Made by a program: the position numbers and the translations under genes. The notes under the pieces are model-generated. The model was not told the DNA's origin and did not search any database. It saw nothing but the letters and a program-made list of their open reading frames with translations. A DNA stretch of 64,000 nt, taken from the NCBI RefSeq assembly GCF_009733865.1, contig NZ_WOFB01000001.1, forward strand, positions 340,504-404,503, written 5' to 3'. Shown piece after piece: positions 41,886 to 50,780 of the stretch; the first letter of the stretch is position 1, and the number at the start of each line of letters is the position of its first letter. The stretch is from Oceanobacillus salinisoli (lineage in GTDB: Bacteria > Bacillota > Bacilli > Bacillales > Amphibacillaceae).

Positions 41886-42903
41886 GATGAAGAGAAATAT
41901 AAAGCTAAGTATTTTAGTAGTGGTAGGATTCGTGATTCTGGCTGCATGTGGTAAGGAAGAAGGAACTCCGTCCGACATTTCCGTGGATACAGGTAATGAT
42001 CCCATTCAAACTACGATAATGGGTGGACGTACCGGTGGAGCATGGTCCGTATTCACAGAAGGTGTAGCGGAATCGATTCGAAGGGAAAATGATGGATCGA
42101 TTGTAACCGTAGAACCTGGTGGGATTATTGAAAATCCGCTAAATGTTGGTACAAATAAGACTCCCTATGGTTTGTCTTATGCTATGACAGCTTATGCTGC
42201 TTACAGTGGCGAGGAACCGTATGACCAGGCTTTTGAAGATATTCGAGCCATTAGTGTTGTCATTCCATCCAATTATTATCAATTTATTGTTAGATCGGAT
42301 GTAGAGTATAATTCGATCGATGAAATTATGGAAAAACAGCTGCCTGTCCGTTTGGCAGTTGACCAAAAAGGCTCAGCAGGTGAAATTATTACCCGGAACA
42401 TCTTGCAAGAATACGGAGTAACTTATGATGATATTATATCCTGGGGCGGATCTGTGGATCATTTGGGAGATTCAAAAGCATTTGAATTGATGGCAGATAA
42501 GCGCATCGATGCGACCGGTGATGCGGTATCAGTTCCTTCCAGTAGTATTATTGAAGCAGCTACGACCAATGATTTAAAACTTTTCGGGTTAAATCCTGAT
42601 ATTATTGCATCCGTTTCAGAAAACCTTGGTATGGAAGCTGGGATAATTAAAGCGGGCAGCTATGATTTTTTAGAAGAGGATATAGCCACTGTCAATACAC
42701 CAGCGATATTTATTGTCAACAAGGATGTACCGGAAGAGGAAGTGTATTTGGTAACGAAATCCATTTATGAAAATCTGGATTATTTAGGTACCGTCCATGA
42801 AGAATTTAAAAATTTAACGGTAGAAAAGATGGCGGAGGTTGGAAATGTTCCACTACATCCCGGTGCAGAGAAATTTTTTAAGGAAACAGGATTAATAGAT
42901 TAA
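41875..42903 (+). CDS. TAXI-family TRAP transporter solute-binding lipoprotein
   Basis: A 342-residue secreted protein with lipobox LAAC (Cys25) and the TAXI (TRAP-associated extracytoplasmic immunogenic) pattern: IMGGRTGGAWSVFTEGVAE near 48-66, LSYAMTAYAAY, and VRLAVDQKGSAGEI. TAXI proteins present ligand to fused TRAP permeases. Its ATG lies inside the 3' end of nadC (11-bp overlap), so translation is probably coupled. The genetic link suggests quinolinate or another pyridine carboxylate as ligand; that is inference. Confidence 0.87.
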   Translation: MSNRMKRNIKLSILVVVGFVILAACGKEEGTPSDISVDTGNDPIQTTIMGGRTGGAWSVFTEGVAESIRRENDGSIVTVEPGGIIENPLNVGTNKTPYGLSYAMTAYAAYSGEEPYDQAFEDIRAISVVIPSNYYQFIVRSDVEYNSIDEIMEKQLPVRLAVDQKGSAGEIITRNILQEYGVTYDDIISWGGSVDHLGDSKAFELMADKRIDATGDAVSVPSSSIIEAATTNDLKLFGLNPDIIASVSENLGMEAGIIKAGSYDFLEEDIATVNTPAIFIVNKDVPEEEVYLVTKSIYENLDYLGTVHEEFKNLTVEKMAEVGNVPLHPGAEKFFKETGLID

Positions 42904-42940
42904 CTTACATTCATTTCCTTTTAAGGGGGAGCTTAGTTTT

Positions 42941-44914
42941 ATGGGCGTAAAAAAAGCGATTACAGGCTGGTTTCAAGTAGGATACAGGCGTCCTTTATCA
43001 GGCGTCCATTTAACGGTTGTTGTAGTCATTGCATTTATTCTATCTGTCTTTCAAATTTGGTCCATATTGTGGGGAAAGCTGGATCCAATGAATCAAATGG
43101 CGATTCATTTGGCGTTTATATTGGCACTGACTTTTTTAGTATACGGTTATTCGAAAAAAACACGCAATGAATCCAGGTTGGTACCAACGAAAACAGATTA
43201 TGTTTCCGCAATTTTAGCGGTTAGTGCGGGGGGGTATTTTACATTCCATGCTGAACGGATTGCTGTACGTGTTCCCATTATGGAGCCTTTGACGAATTTA
43301 GATATCTTTTTTGGATTTATATTTCTTGTTTTGACTATTGAAGCGGCAAGGAGAACGATTGGCTTGCCGATTATTGTTATTGTATTTCTATTTTTTGGCT
43401 ATGCATTGTGGGGACATCATTTGCCTGGGGTATGGGGACATCGGCCGTTTGGTACGGTTGAATTTTTGGATGAGCTGGCGTTTAGTTATAACGGACTTTG
43501 GGGATCACCCATCTCCGTTGCTGCATCGATTGTGTTTATGTACATGCTGTTTGGAGCGTTCTTGAAAAAAGCAGGTGCGGGGGAGTTCTTTTTCAAATTA
43601 TCCACTGCCATAGCAGGGAGAACAAAGGGTGGAGCAGCCAAGGTAGCTGTTCTAACGAGTGCTTTTTTTGGTTCCATTTCCGGAAGTCCCACGGCGAATG
43701 TTGTAACAACTGGCTCATTTACAATTCCAGTCAGTAAAAAAACGGGATATAAGCCATCCTTTGCGGCCGCTATCGAAGCAGCATCTTCAACAGGCGGGAG
43801 TATATTGCCGCCGATTATGGGATCATCCGCTTTCCTAATGGCTTCTGTAACCCAATTGCCGTATGGAACCATCGTTATCGCCGCTTTCATTCCTGGAGCT
43901 CTTTACTATGTATCTTTATTGATGATGGTTCATTTTGAGGCGTTAAGATTGGATTTACCACGGGCTGATGATAAAGATATTCCGAAAATATCCGCATGTT
44001 TAAAAGAAGGCTGGTTTTACTTTATTCCGCTAATCATATTAGTTTTCTTTCTTACGCAAGGTCATAGTGCATCCCGTACTGGGTTTTACGGTATTTTAGC
44101 GATAGTGGTTGTAAGCTGGTTTCGGAAAAAGACAAGAATGGAATTCCGTGCGATTTTCGATTCGATGGTAGATGGTGCCAGATCCTCTATCCCTGTAACG
44201 ACCGCCTGTGCTGCGGCAGGGATGGTGATAGCTGGAATGATGTCTACAGGACTTGGCGGGAAGTTAACGAGCATTGTTCTTGGTTTAACAGTAGGAATGC
44301 TCATTCTTACTTTGATCTTAGTTATGCTGATTTGTATTATTCTTGGTATGGGAATGCCTGTTGCAGCTGCATATATTTTAACAGCAATGTTAGCGGCACC
44401 AGCATTAATGGAGTTAGGAGTTTCAGTAATGGCAGCACATTTGTTCATTGTGTATTTCTCTATTTTCTCTGCGATTACCCCTCCTGTTGCTGTTGCTGCG
44501 TTTGCTGCAGCAGGAATTGCTGATGCAAACTCAAACAGGGTTGGATATCAGGCGGTACGTTTAGGGTTGGTTGGATTTATAGTCCCTTATATGTTTGTAT
44601 TAGAACCGGCTTTATTGATGGAAGGTTCCAGAGGTGAAGTCACTGTTGCCATTGTTACTGCTTTTATAGGGGTAATTGCACTTGCTGCTAGTGTGATTGG
44701 GTGGATGGTGATAAAGATGGCTCCTATAGAGCGTGCGATTTTAATTGCGGGCGGTTTTATGACCATGTATCCAGGGGGATTATCAGACGTATTTGGAATT
44801 GCTGTCATTATTCTGGTTTATGTATTACAGCTAAGAAGACGGTCGCGAATCTTAAAGTGGAATGAGGATATGGACGTGAATGTCAATGAGAATCAATCAG
44901 TTGTCGGCAGTTAA
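42941..44914 (+). CDS. TRAP transporter fused permease (4TM-12TM)
   Basis: A 657-residue integral membrane protein with about 18 segments, joining the small (DctQ-like) and large (DctM-like) TRAP subunits as is usual for TAXI systems. DctM-type motifs include FFGSISGSPTANVVTTGSFT near 244-263, STGGSILPPIMGSSAFL near 280-297, LGMGMPVAAAYILTAM near 468-483 and TPPVAVAAFAAAGIA near 512-526. It imports organic anions using a sodium or proton gradient. AGGGGGAG lies about 11 bp before the ATG and the gap to the binding protein is 37 bp. Confidence 0.9.
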   Translation: MGVKKAITGWFQVGYRRPLSGVHLTVVVVIAFILSVFQIWSILWGKLDPMNQMAIHLAFILALTFLVYGYSKKTRNESRLVPTKTDYVSAILAVSAGGYFTFHAERIAVRVPIMEPLTNLDIFFGFIFLVLTIEAARRTIGLPIIVIVFLFFGYALWGHHLPGVWGHRPFGTVEFLDELAFSYNGLWGSPISVAASIVFMYMLFGAFLKKAGAGEFFFKLSTAIAGRTKGGAAKVAVLTSAFFGSISGSPTANVVTTGSFTIPVSKKTGYKPSFAAAIEAASSTGGSILPPIMGSSAFLMASVTQLPYGTIVIAAFIPGALYYVSLLMMVHFEALRLDLPRADDKDIPKISACLKEGWFYFIPLIILVFFLTQGHSASRTGFYGILAIVVVSWFRKKTRMEFRAIFDSMVDGARSSIPVTTACAAAGMVIAGMMSTGLGGKLTSIVLGLTVGMLILTLILVMLICIILGMGMPVAAAYILTAMLAAPALMELGVSVMAAHLFIVYFSIFSAITPPVAVAAFAAAGIADANSNRVGYQAVRLGLVGFIVPYMFVLEPALLMEGSRGEVTVAIVTAFIGVIALAASVIGWMVIKMAPIERAILIAGGFMTMYPGGLSDVFGIAVIILVYVLQLRRRSRILKWNEDMDVNVNENQSVVGS

Positions 44915-44929
44915 CGTCCGGCATTAATT

Positions 44930-44959
44930 TTCGACAAATTTCGGGAAGTGACAGGCACC
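44930..44959 (+). repeat. Family A repeat, copy 9
   Basis: TTCGACAAATTTCGGGAAG plus TGACAGGCACC, 15 bp after the TRAP permease stop. Confidence 0.85.
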
Positions 44960-45029
44960 AAAAATGTTAACATAGGACAGCTTGCTATGGTATATAGATA
45001 TACATGTATATTAGATTAGGAGGGTTATC

Positions 45030-45398
45030 ATGGTGAGGGATTTTTATTGGAAACATACTGGTGAAGGTCTTTGGATCATGAAGGAAAAGGATTTATATTC
45101 GGTTGGACTGACAATGGAAGTATTGACTCAATTGGAGGACATCACGTTTTTAGACCTACTTTCACTTGATGAAATCCAAAAAGATGAACCGTTTCTTCAT
45201 GTAGAATCTCGTAAGGCAGTTCATGAATTTCCACTTCCACTGTCAGGAAAATTAACAAAAATCAACAATAAAATGATGGATGAGCCGGAACTACTTAATG
45301 AATTAACGTGGGTTGTGATGATCGACAGTATTTCAGAAGAGGAATTTATGAAACTGGAGCATTATAAACCGCAAAGAATGAAAAGAAAAGTAGGATGA
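45030..45398 (+). CDS. GcvH-like lipoyl-domain protein
   Basis: A 122-residue protein with the hammerhead layout of glycine cleavage H proteins: YSVGLTMEVLTQLEDITFLD, then VESRKAVHEFPLPLSGKLT, where the Lys of ESRKAV aligns with the lipoylated Lys of ESVKA, and the C-terminal MDEPELLNELTWVVMI. Sequence is divergent from housekeeping GcvH, and no gcvP or gcvT is nearby, so it may act in lipoate relay or a different complex. AGGAGG lies 8 bp before the ATG. Confidence 0.75.
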   Translation: MVRDFYWKHTGEGLWIMKEKDLYSVGLTMEVLTQLEDITFLDLLSLDEIQKDEPFLHVESRKAVHEFPLPLSGKLTKINNKMMDEPELLNELTWVVMIDSISEEEFMKLEHYKPQRMKRKVG

Positions 45399-45404
45399 AA
45401 TTCC

Positions 45405-45444
45405 TTCGACAAAATACAACAAAATCCGGGAAGTGACAGGCACC
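45405..45444 (+). repeat. Family A repeat, copy 10 (10-bp insertion), head-to-head fragment
   Basis: TTCGACAAAATACAACAAAA then TCCGGGAAGTGACAGG and CACC; then TCCCGAATT, the start of an oppositely oriented copy, running to within 2 bp of the yojO stop. Confidence 0.75.
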
Positions 45445-45451
45445 TCCCGAA

Positions 45452-47362
45452 TTAGATGGTTTTTAGGAGTAATTTTTTTAGCAGTGGTGCGAAGTGTTCT
45501 GGTAATTCCGAAACACTTGGTACCATGATTCGTTCTTTTCCGTATATATTTTTCATCGTCAGGTCTTCCGCTTCATCAATTTCGCCATCAGATAAAAACA
45601 TTCCAATGACTTCCATTCCTTTTTTTCGTGCTTCCGATACAGCAAGATGCGTATCTACAATCCCATTTTGGTCGTAACCAGATGCAGCAGGTTCACCATC
45701 CGAAAAGACCAGTAAGAACTTGTTTTTCTCATGCCGTGCTTCTAGCTCTTTTGTAATCACACGAATGCTAAAGCCATCGCGATTATCTTCCTGTGGCTCG
45801 AGCTGCATAATTTTTGCGCCGTTGTTCTGATGAAAAGAATCATTGTAGGAATGGATGACATGAAAATAATTTGGCTGATAATTTTCCTTCACTTCCATTG
45901 CATCTTCCCAGAAACCGATGATGGAGTGGGGGATTTTAAATTGCTTTAATACTTCGTGAAACAGGACAATTCCACGTTTTGTCTCCTCCATTTTTCCCTG
46001 CATGGAGGCAGAACAATCAACCAGCAAAGTAAACGCTGCATCAAACTCTTTGGATTCTTGATTTTTTTTATAGAAAACGCGGGGAGTTTCATCAAGAACA
46101 ACTGGCAGTAATTTTTTTGATAGGCGTCCAATAATTAAATCTCTTCTTGGTGCATTCTTTTTATGTTCAATCGTCTTTTTAATCGTGTTGGCGAGTTTTC
46201 GTTTGTACGGCTCGATATCCATCACGTATTCTTTGTAGGCCATGACATCATCACTGGTCGGTAGTTCGGCTTCTTTAACAAGGTTCACGGCATCTTTATT
46301 TTCCTCACCGAATTCATATTCCCCATTTTTGCCTTGAGTGGATTCCTGTTTTTCCAGGGACTCAAGCTCCGAGAAATCTTTGTTCTTAGACTGTCCGGAA
46401 GCACCTTGAATGGTACCCATAGCCTGGTCTGCATCCTCTGTCTCCCTGGCACCGCCGCCCATCATATTGGTTTTTGTACCGACATCCAGCTCAAACTGGA
46501 GGAATGTCTGCTTTCTGTCACTGTTTTGATTTTCCCGATGCCAGCTGGAAAATCGTTCGTCTATATATTCATTCTTGTCATCGTCGACTTCTTCTTTGTC
46601 ATCATTTTTGAGTTCATCCGTCCGTGTCAACTCATCAAATAACGTATCTTTTTTCATTTCTTCCAAATGGCCAATTGGAAAAATAAAATATTCATAAATC
46701 GTATCTTTATATATTTCATCTAAGCGAAATACAATTTGCTCACTAATCCGTGCTATGTCGCTCGTTGTTTTTGCTTCAAAAACAGAATACAGAAGTGGTT
46801 TTAAGTTATCCAATTGGTTGAGCTGTGCCTCATTTACTCTTGGAAAACTTGGATCAGGGTTATCCGCCTGAATCAATAAATAGATGAGGCAAAATAATTC
46901 ATCCAGTGCAAGCCCCCTTGTAACATGAGAATTCAACTCATTTTCAAACTTGTGCTTCAAATACTGTCTGCGTATGTCAAAAACCTTTCTTGTGCCAGGA
47001 CGCTCTTTTTTAATTTGTTCCTCGAGGCGGATATCTTCCAGCAGAGCAAACAATTGGGAAGAGAATTTAGGCAGACTTGATTCACTAATGTTATCAAGGT
47101 AATTTTTCATTACCGTAACATTCGAGTAACGCAATGATCCAATGGTCCGTAAAAACACATCAGATTTTTGACCAGCCTCCTTATACTCTTCCTTGGCCGT
47201 ATCCCACATTCGGCTTGCTGTTACTTTTTCATCAATAATATCGATGAAGGAGCCAAAGCTGAATTCAAATGCCACATTTGGATTACCGGATAGAACCGTC
47301 GTTAAGTCCTGCAGCTGCATGAAAAAGTTGGTATCCACCTTCCGATCATGAAAACGATACAT
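45452..47362 (-). CDS. yojO: VWA-domain protein YojO (CobT/NorD-like)
   Basis: A 636-residue cytosolic protein. An N-terminal helical region (1 to about 230) leads to a long acidic, disordered linker (about 260-360) and a C-terminal von Willebrand A domain with MIDAS motif LVDCSASMQ near 438-446 and FSDGEP near 555-560. This MoxR-VWA pairing usually remodels or inserts metal into a partner protein complex (as CobN chelatase or NorD/CbbO systems do). It starts 15 bp after yojN ends. Client protein unknown. Confidence 0.87.
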   Translation of the reverse strand: MYRFHDRKVDTNFFMQLQDLTTVLSGNPNVAFEFSFGSFIDIIDEKVTASRMWDTAKEEYKEAGQKSDVFLRTIGSLRYSNVTVMKNYLDNISESSLPKFSSQLFALLEDIRLEEQIKKERPGTRKVFDIRRQYLKHKFENELNSHVTRGLALDELFCLIYLLIQADNPDPSFPRVNEAQLNQLDNLKPLLYSVFEAKTTSDIARISEQIVFRLDEIYKDTIYEYFIFPIGHLEEMKKDTLFDELTRTDELKNDDKEEVDDDKNEYIDERFSSWHRENQNSDRKQTFLQFELDVGTKTNMMGGGARETEDADQAMGTIQGASGQSKNKDFSELESLEKQESTQGKNGEYEFGEENKDAVNLVKEAELPTSDDVMAYKEYVMDIEPYKRKLANTIKKTIEHKKNAPRRDLIIGRLSKKLLPVVLDETPRVFYKKNQESKEFDAAFTLLVDCSASMQGKMEETKRGIVLFHEVLKQFKIPHSIIGFWEDAMEVKENYQPNYFHVIHSYNDSFHQNNGAKIMQLEPQEDNRDGFSIRVITKELEARHEKNKFLLVFSDGEPAASGYDQNGIVDTHLAVSEARKKGMEVIGMFLSDGEIDEAEDLTMKNIYGKERIMVPSVSELPEHFAPLLKKLLLKTI

Positions 47363-47377
47363 GTTGTATGCTCCTAT

Positions 47378-48250
47378 CTAAAATAGTGTTTCTGTTAAAT
47401 TCATGACAAACTCCCGTTCTCTGTCCTCATCTAATTTATCGATAATCGAACGTTTAATCGCGCGTTTTGGCGGAATTATTACACTTAAGTCACAAGCATC
47501 CAACAGTGCGCGAATGGAAGCTGCATCTTCGGATAGTTTTCCTTGATACACTGCTTGAATTAAATCTGCGGATAATTTTACGAACAAGTTAATTGTTGTC
47601 TCATCCGTTAATTTCGTATTGCTCTGGATAAGATTTTTCAGTTGTTCTCCTTCAATATATGGTACTTCGATCACGACAAACCGGTTTTTCAGTGCTTCAT
47701 TTAGTGGAACGGTTCCAATATACCCTTCATTGATAGCGGCAATTACACCAAAGTCTTCCTTTGCTGTAACAATGTCGTTTGTAAATGGATTAGTAATTGT
47801 TCTCCGATAGTCAAGTACACCGTTAATCAATGGCAATGTTTCAGGTTTTGCCATGTTAATTTCATCAATATATAAGAAAGTACCATTCGTCATCGCATTG
47901 ATAACAGGCCCTGGAACGAATTCAATAACTTGTTTTTCATCCTCATAGGCTAAGGTTTTAAATCCTAATAAACTCTCCGCATCTAAATCAACGGAACAGT
48001 TGACACTGAACATTGGTTGATCGAATAAGTTCGAGAGGGTTTCAGCAAATTTTGTCTTTCCAGCACCTGTTGGTCCTTTCAGTAAAATGTTTTTCCCCAT
48101 GCTTAGGGCTGTGATGGCATCTATCAATAGTTCGATATTTGGAGGCATGTAACCGCCCTGACGAATTAGTTCGTTAAATGTTTCCCCAGACTTTCTATGC
48201 TGTTCAAGAATCTCAGAAATCGACTCTGGCAATTGATAATTTGTATTCAT
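47378..48250 (-). CDS. yojN: MoxR-type AAA+ ATPase YojN
   Basis: A 290-residue AAA+ ATPase with Walker [11 protein letters not shown] (57-66), Walker [11 protein letters not shown] (near 122-131), sensor-1 region [10 protein letters not shown] and the arginine-finger segment [11 protein letters not shown]. It belongs to the MoxR/NorQ group that works with VWA proteins as a chaperone; its partner YojO is directly downstream. AGGAG lies 8 bp before the ATG. Stable two-gene operon as in B. subtilis. Confidence 0.88.
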   Translation of the reverse strand: MNTNYQLPESISEILEQHRKSGETFNELIRQGGYMPPNIELLIDAITALSMGKNILLKGPTGAGKTKFAETLSNLFDQPMFSVNCSVDLDAESLLGFKTLAYEDEKQVIEFVPGPVINAMTNGTFLYIDEINMAKPETLPLINGVLDYRRTITNPFTNDIVTAKEDFGVIAAINEGYIGTVPLNEALKNRFVVIEVPYIEGEQLKNLIQSNTKLTDETTINLFVKLSADLIQAVYQGKLSEDAASIRALLDACDLSVIIPPKRAIKRSIIDKLDEDREREFVMNLTETLF

Positions 48251-48288
48251 AGATAAACTCCTTTCTCAAACATTGTAAAGTTTTTTAC

Positions 48289-48327
48289 GGTGCCTGTCAC
48301 TTCCCGGGTTTTGTCAATTTTTGTCGA
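48289..48327 (-). repeat. Family A repeat, copy 11
   Basis: GGTGCCTGTCACTTCCCGGG then TTTTGTC followed by an extra AATTTTTGTCGA, upstream of yojN and before the bioY promoter. Confidence 0.8.
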
Positions 48328-48416
48328 TTGTTACGTGAGAGGTGTGAATAAGGTTGTAATGATGGGTATGTATAAACTGTTCCACTATGTAAGGAGTGTC
48401 AAACTCATCTAAAAAT

Positions 48417-48449
48417 ATTGTAAACCTTATTTAAATAATTGTTGACAAT
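48417..48449. promoter_or_regulatory. BirA operator of bioY
   Basis: Inverted half-sites ATTGTAAAC and GTTGACAAT are separated by 15 bp, the spacing and sequence of Firmicutes BirA boxes. The right half overlaps the -35 element. Confidence 0.8.
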
Positions 48450-48470
48450 AAAAGGGCATCAATCTATAAT
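48442..48470 (+). promoter_or_regulatory. Perfect consensus sigma-A promoter of bioY
   Basis: TTGACA, 17-bp spacer, TATAAT: identical to the consensus in both boxes and spacing. It overlaps the BirA operator, so holo-BirA would block RNA polymerase. Confidence 0.85.
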
Positions 48471-48540
48471 CGAAACAGTAAGAAAATTATGCAATGAACT
48501 TTATATCCATTTTAATTTAAGAAGAAAGGAACGGATTGGT

Positions 48541-49110
48541 ATGAACAATCAAAATAGAAGATTACGAACACTTCTTAACTGTTCCATTTTTGCTGCAGTT
48601 ACAGCAATTTTGGCGCAGATTGAGATTCCATTACCCCTTATTCCAATAAGTGGACAAACCCTCGCAGTCGGTATTGCAGCCACTATTCTCGGTAGTCGAC
48701 AAGGTACGTTATCCATGGTATGTTATGCAGCAATTGGGGCAGTCGGTCTCCCGGTATTTGCAGGTTTTAGTGGAGGTCCACAAGTCCTTGTTGGACCATC
48801 TGGTGGATACATATTTGGATTTATTGCAGCTGCTTATGTGACGGGGCTTATTTTGGAGAAAACGAAATTTACCATTCCTATGGCGTTAGTCGCTAATATT
48901 GTAGGGATGGTAGTTACGTTGATTTTTGGAACAATTCAGTTGAAATTCGTTTTAGATTTAGGGTGGAATGCAGCAATTGCTGCAGGTGTTTATCCATTTA
49001 TCGTTGTTGGATTAATTAAAGCCTTTTTGGCAAGCTGGATTGGTATAACTGTAAGACAGCGGCTGCTTCAGGCAAACCTTCTTAAAGAAAGCCAAAAGGA
49101 AGTTGCTTGA
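48541..49110 (+). CDS. bioY: Biotin transporter BioY
   Basis: A 189-residue membrane protein with six predicted segments, the S component of an ECF biotin importer. Diagnostic blocks are AQIEIPLPLIPISGQTLAVG (near 22-41), the AARxP-like region GAVGLPVFAGFSGGPQVLVGPSGGY split across 75-100 and GVYPFIVVGLIKAFLA near the C-terminus. The ATG at 48541 is used (GAAAGGA about 10 bp upstream); an in-frame upstream extension to 48439 is ruled out because the promoter lies there. Controlled by the BirA operator. A good terminator follows. Confidence 0.92.
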   Translation: MNNQNRRLRTLLNCSIFAAVTAILAQIEIPLPLIPISGQTLAVGIAATILGSRQGTLSMVCYAAIGAVGLPVFAGFSGGPQVLVGPSGGYIFGFIAAAYVTGLILEKTKFTIPMALVANIVGMVVTLIFGTIQLKFVLDLGWNAAIAAGVYPFIVVGLIKAFLASWIGITVRQRLLQANLLKESQKEVA

Positions 49111-49146
49111 AATCGTCCAAAATAAAGGATTATATTTTCCGCATCA

Positions 49147-49181
49147 AAAAGCCAGTTATCAAGGGATAACTGGCTTTTTCG
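49147..49181 (+). terminator. Intrinsic terminator after bioY
   Basis: AAAAAGCCAGTTATC and GATAACTGGCTTTTT arms with an AAGG loop. Confidence 0.9.
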
Positions 49182-49194
49182 TTAAGTTTTTCTC

Positions 49195-49616
49195 AAATGA
49201 TAAGAAAGTATAAATTTGCGCTTTATGTCTAGCTCCATCGCCCAGCGACTAGCGGACTTCCCTCACCTCTGTACGATAAAGAAGACTTGCCGATTGGTAA
49301 AACCAGAGGCTTAGTCGCACTTATACCCTTGCGGTGAAAGTCAACATCGACTCAGTTTTTTTAGGAAGGCGGACTAAAAGCGGGCCAGCGCTCAGGCGTC
49401 GGCATACCCCTATGAAGGGGCATGTTTCCTTTTCGCTCTTCAAGCATAAGATTCACTAAGATTTTTACATTCGTAAAAATCAAGATCATCTAATCTCCTA
49501 CGGGGACTGTTCGGTTAGAACCGCCGCTTTGCACGGCAACACCGAACCACCTGGCATGGCCAGGCGCAGTCCGTACGCCGATAAACTTGCGCTTGTGCTT
49601 TTCTCATTTTTTCTAG
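49195..49616 (+). repeat. Large family D-type structured repeat (about 420 bp)
   Basis: It starts ATAAGAAAGTATAAATTTGC, runs through GTCTAGCTCCATCGCCCAGC, several GC-rich hairpins (for example CCCCTATGAAGGGG and TGGCATGGCCA) and ends GCGCTTGTGCTTTTCTC and TTCTAGC. Motifs TCTAGCTCC and GCTTGTGCTTTTC are familiar from large intergenic repeats of Bacillaceae. No ORF. It reaches the end of the endonuclease gene. Confidence 0.75.
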
Positions 49617-50528
49617 CTACTTAAAAATACGGCTCATTTCTTCAGGAAAATCAATAAACGGATTACGATTGCCCTGTATCTCAAAAACGGCCTGATTCCT
49701 ATGTTTTTCATACAAGCCAGGGGGGAATGAAATGTGCCAATGTAACAAAAGCTCCTTATCGACTTTTTCCATATGCTTGTGTTCGATTTCCTCAGGATAT
49801 CGCACTAAAAAATACAACATCGCTCGGGCAGCCGTCCCTTTTCCAAATTCTGGCTCAAATAAGTCATCCTCTGCTTTACCACAAGAGGCTATTATTCGAT
49901 TGGTTTGGAATTCCTCTGGATTGTAATCAGGAAAGTCATGATAGGGATAATTACTTCTGTACGAATTGCAAACTGGATCACATGTAAATAAATGATGAAT
50001 ATCTCCTCGCATCGGTTCTTTTTCATTGTACCAGGATTGAGGGACGACGTGTTCACAGTTGTATGGAAAATCATTTTCAATTTGAACCATTTCTGAGTGC
50101 GTTACATGGTGACCAGCCTTTACGGTCACATTTTTTATTGCTTCTTTTCGCTGTAATGAGGCAATAAAGTCTTCTTCTATGACTTCTTGCGGATTTCGGT
50201 CTTTTCCGGTATAAATACTAGTTAAATTTCCATCAGGCTGTAAATCAACCCAAGGATATACATGTTCACTTGGGTCATATCGTACTTGATTTGTATGCGA
50301 TTCTTTGAGAAGCTGCTGCAAAGATTGTAAAGTTTTAGGTTTTTTAAAATCAATGCCGTTGTAATATTGTTTTTTTGCTGATTCATCCTGCTCGGCATCA
50401 TAATATTTGCGGTCATCATGTTGGTAATCGGTTATTTTTTCCTTAAGTTCCAAAAGAATGGAGTTAATGCGATCACGATTGGTTGTCACCGGAAGCAGTT
50501 TATCTCTTTGCTGCTCAGTAAGTATCAT
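49617..50528 (-). CDS. Endonuclease I family nuclease
   Basis: A 303-residue protein of the His-Me finger endonuclease I family. The active-site region is NCEHVVPQSWYNEKEPMRGD near 158-177, followed by IHHLFTCDPVCNSYRSNYPY, with the metal-binding His/Asn set expected for EndA, Vvn and B. subtilis YurI. No signal peptide is visible, so unlike many relatives it may be intracellular or leave by another route. The TAG stop lies in the terminal TCTAGCT of the adjacent large repeat, so the last codons may have been changed by repeat insertion. Confidence 0.82.
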   Translation of the reverse strand: MILTEQQRDKLLPVTTNRDRINSILLELKEKITDYQHDDRKYYDAEQDESAKKQYYNGIDFKKPKTLQSLQQLLKESHTNQVRYDPSEHVYPWVDLQPDGNLTSIYTGKDRNPQEVIEEDFIASLQRKEAIKNVTVKAGHHVTHSEMVQIENDFPYNCEHVVPQSWYNEKEPMRGDIHHLFTCDPVCNSYRSNYPYHDFPDYNPEEFQTNRIIASCGKAEDDLFEPEFGKGTAARAMLYFLVRYPEEIEHKHMEKVDKELLLHWHISFPPGLYEKHRNQAVFEIQGNRNPFIDFPEEMSRIFK

Positions 50529-50780
50529 TCACGTCACCTCATTTTATCTGAAATATTTGGCAAAAAGTAATGTGCCTCATATAACATATATTCAACATCT
50601 TCATCTCCATTCCTGTCTCGTTTATTTCAAAAATATGTCATTAGTTTAAAAAGTTAATGAACATAAAATCAGTCCACTGTTTAATGGTTTGCAGGGGGGT
50701 GGATGATTTATCCTGTTTACATTTTCGTGAATTTCGTTAACAATGGATATAGAGTGTGTAAAAATAAGGGAGTATTTTTA

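Noticed and set aside
48439..48540. Longer BioY with a 34-residue N-terminal extension
   Set aside because: The extension would be encoded over the promoter and transcription start; the ATG at 48541 gives the normal BioY N-terminus.
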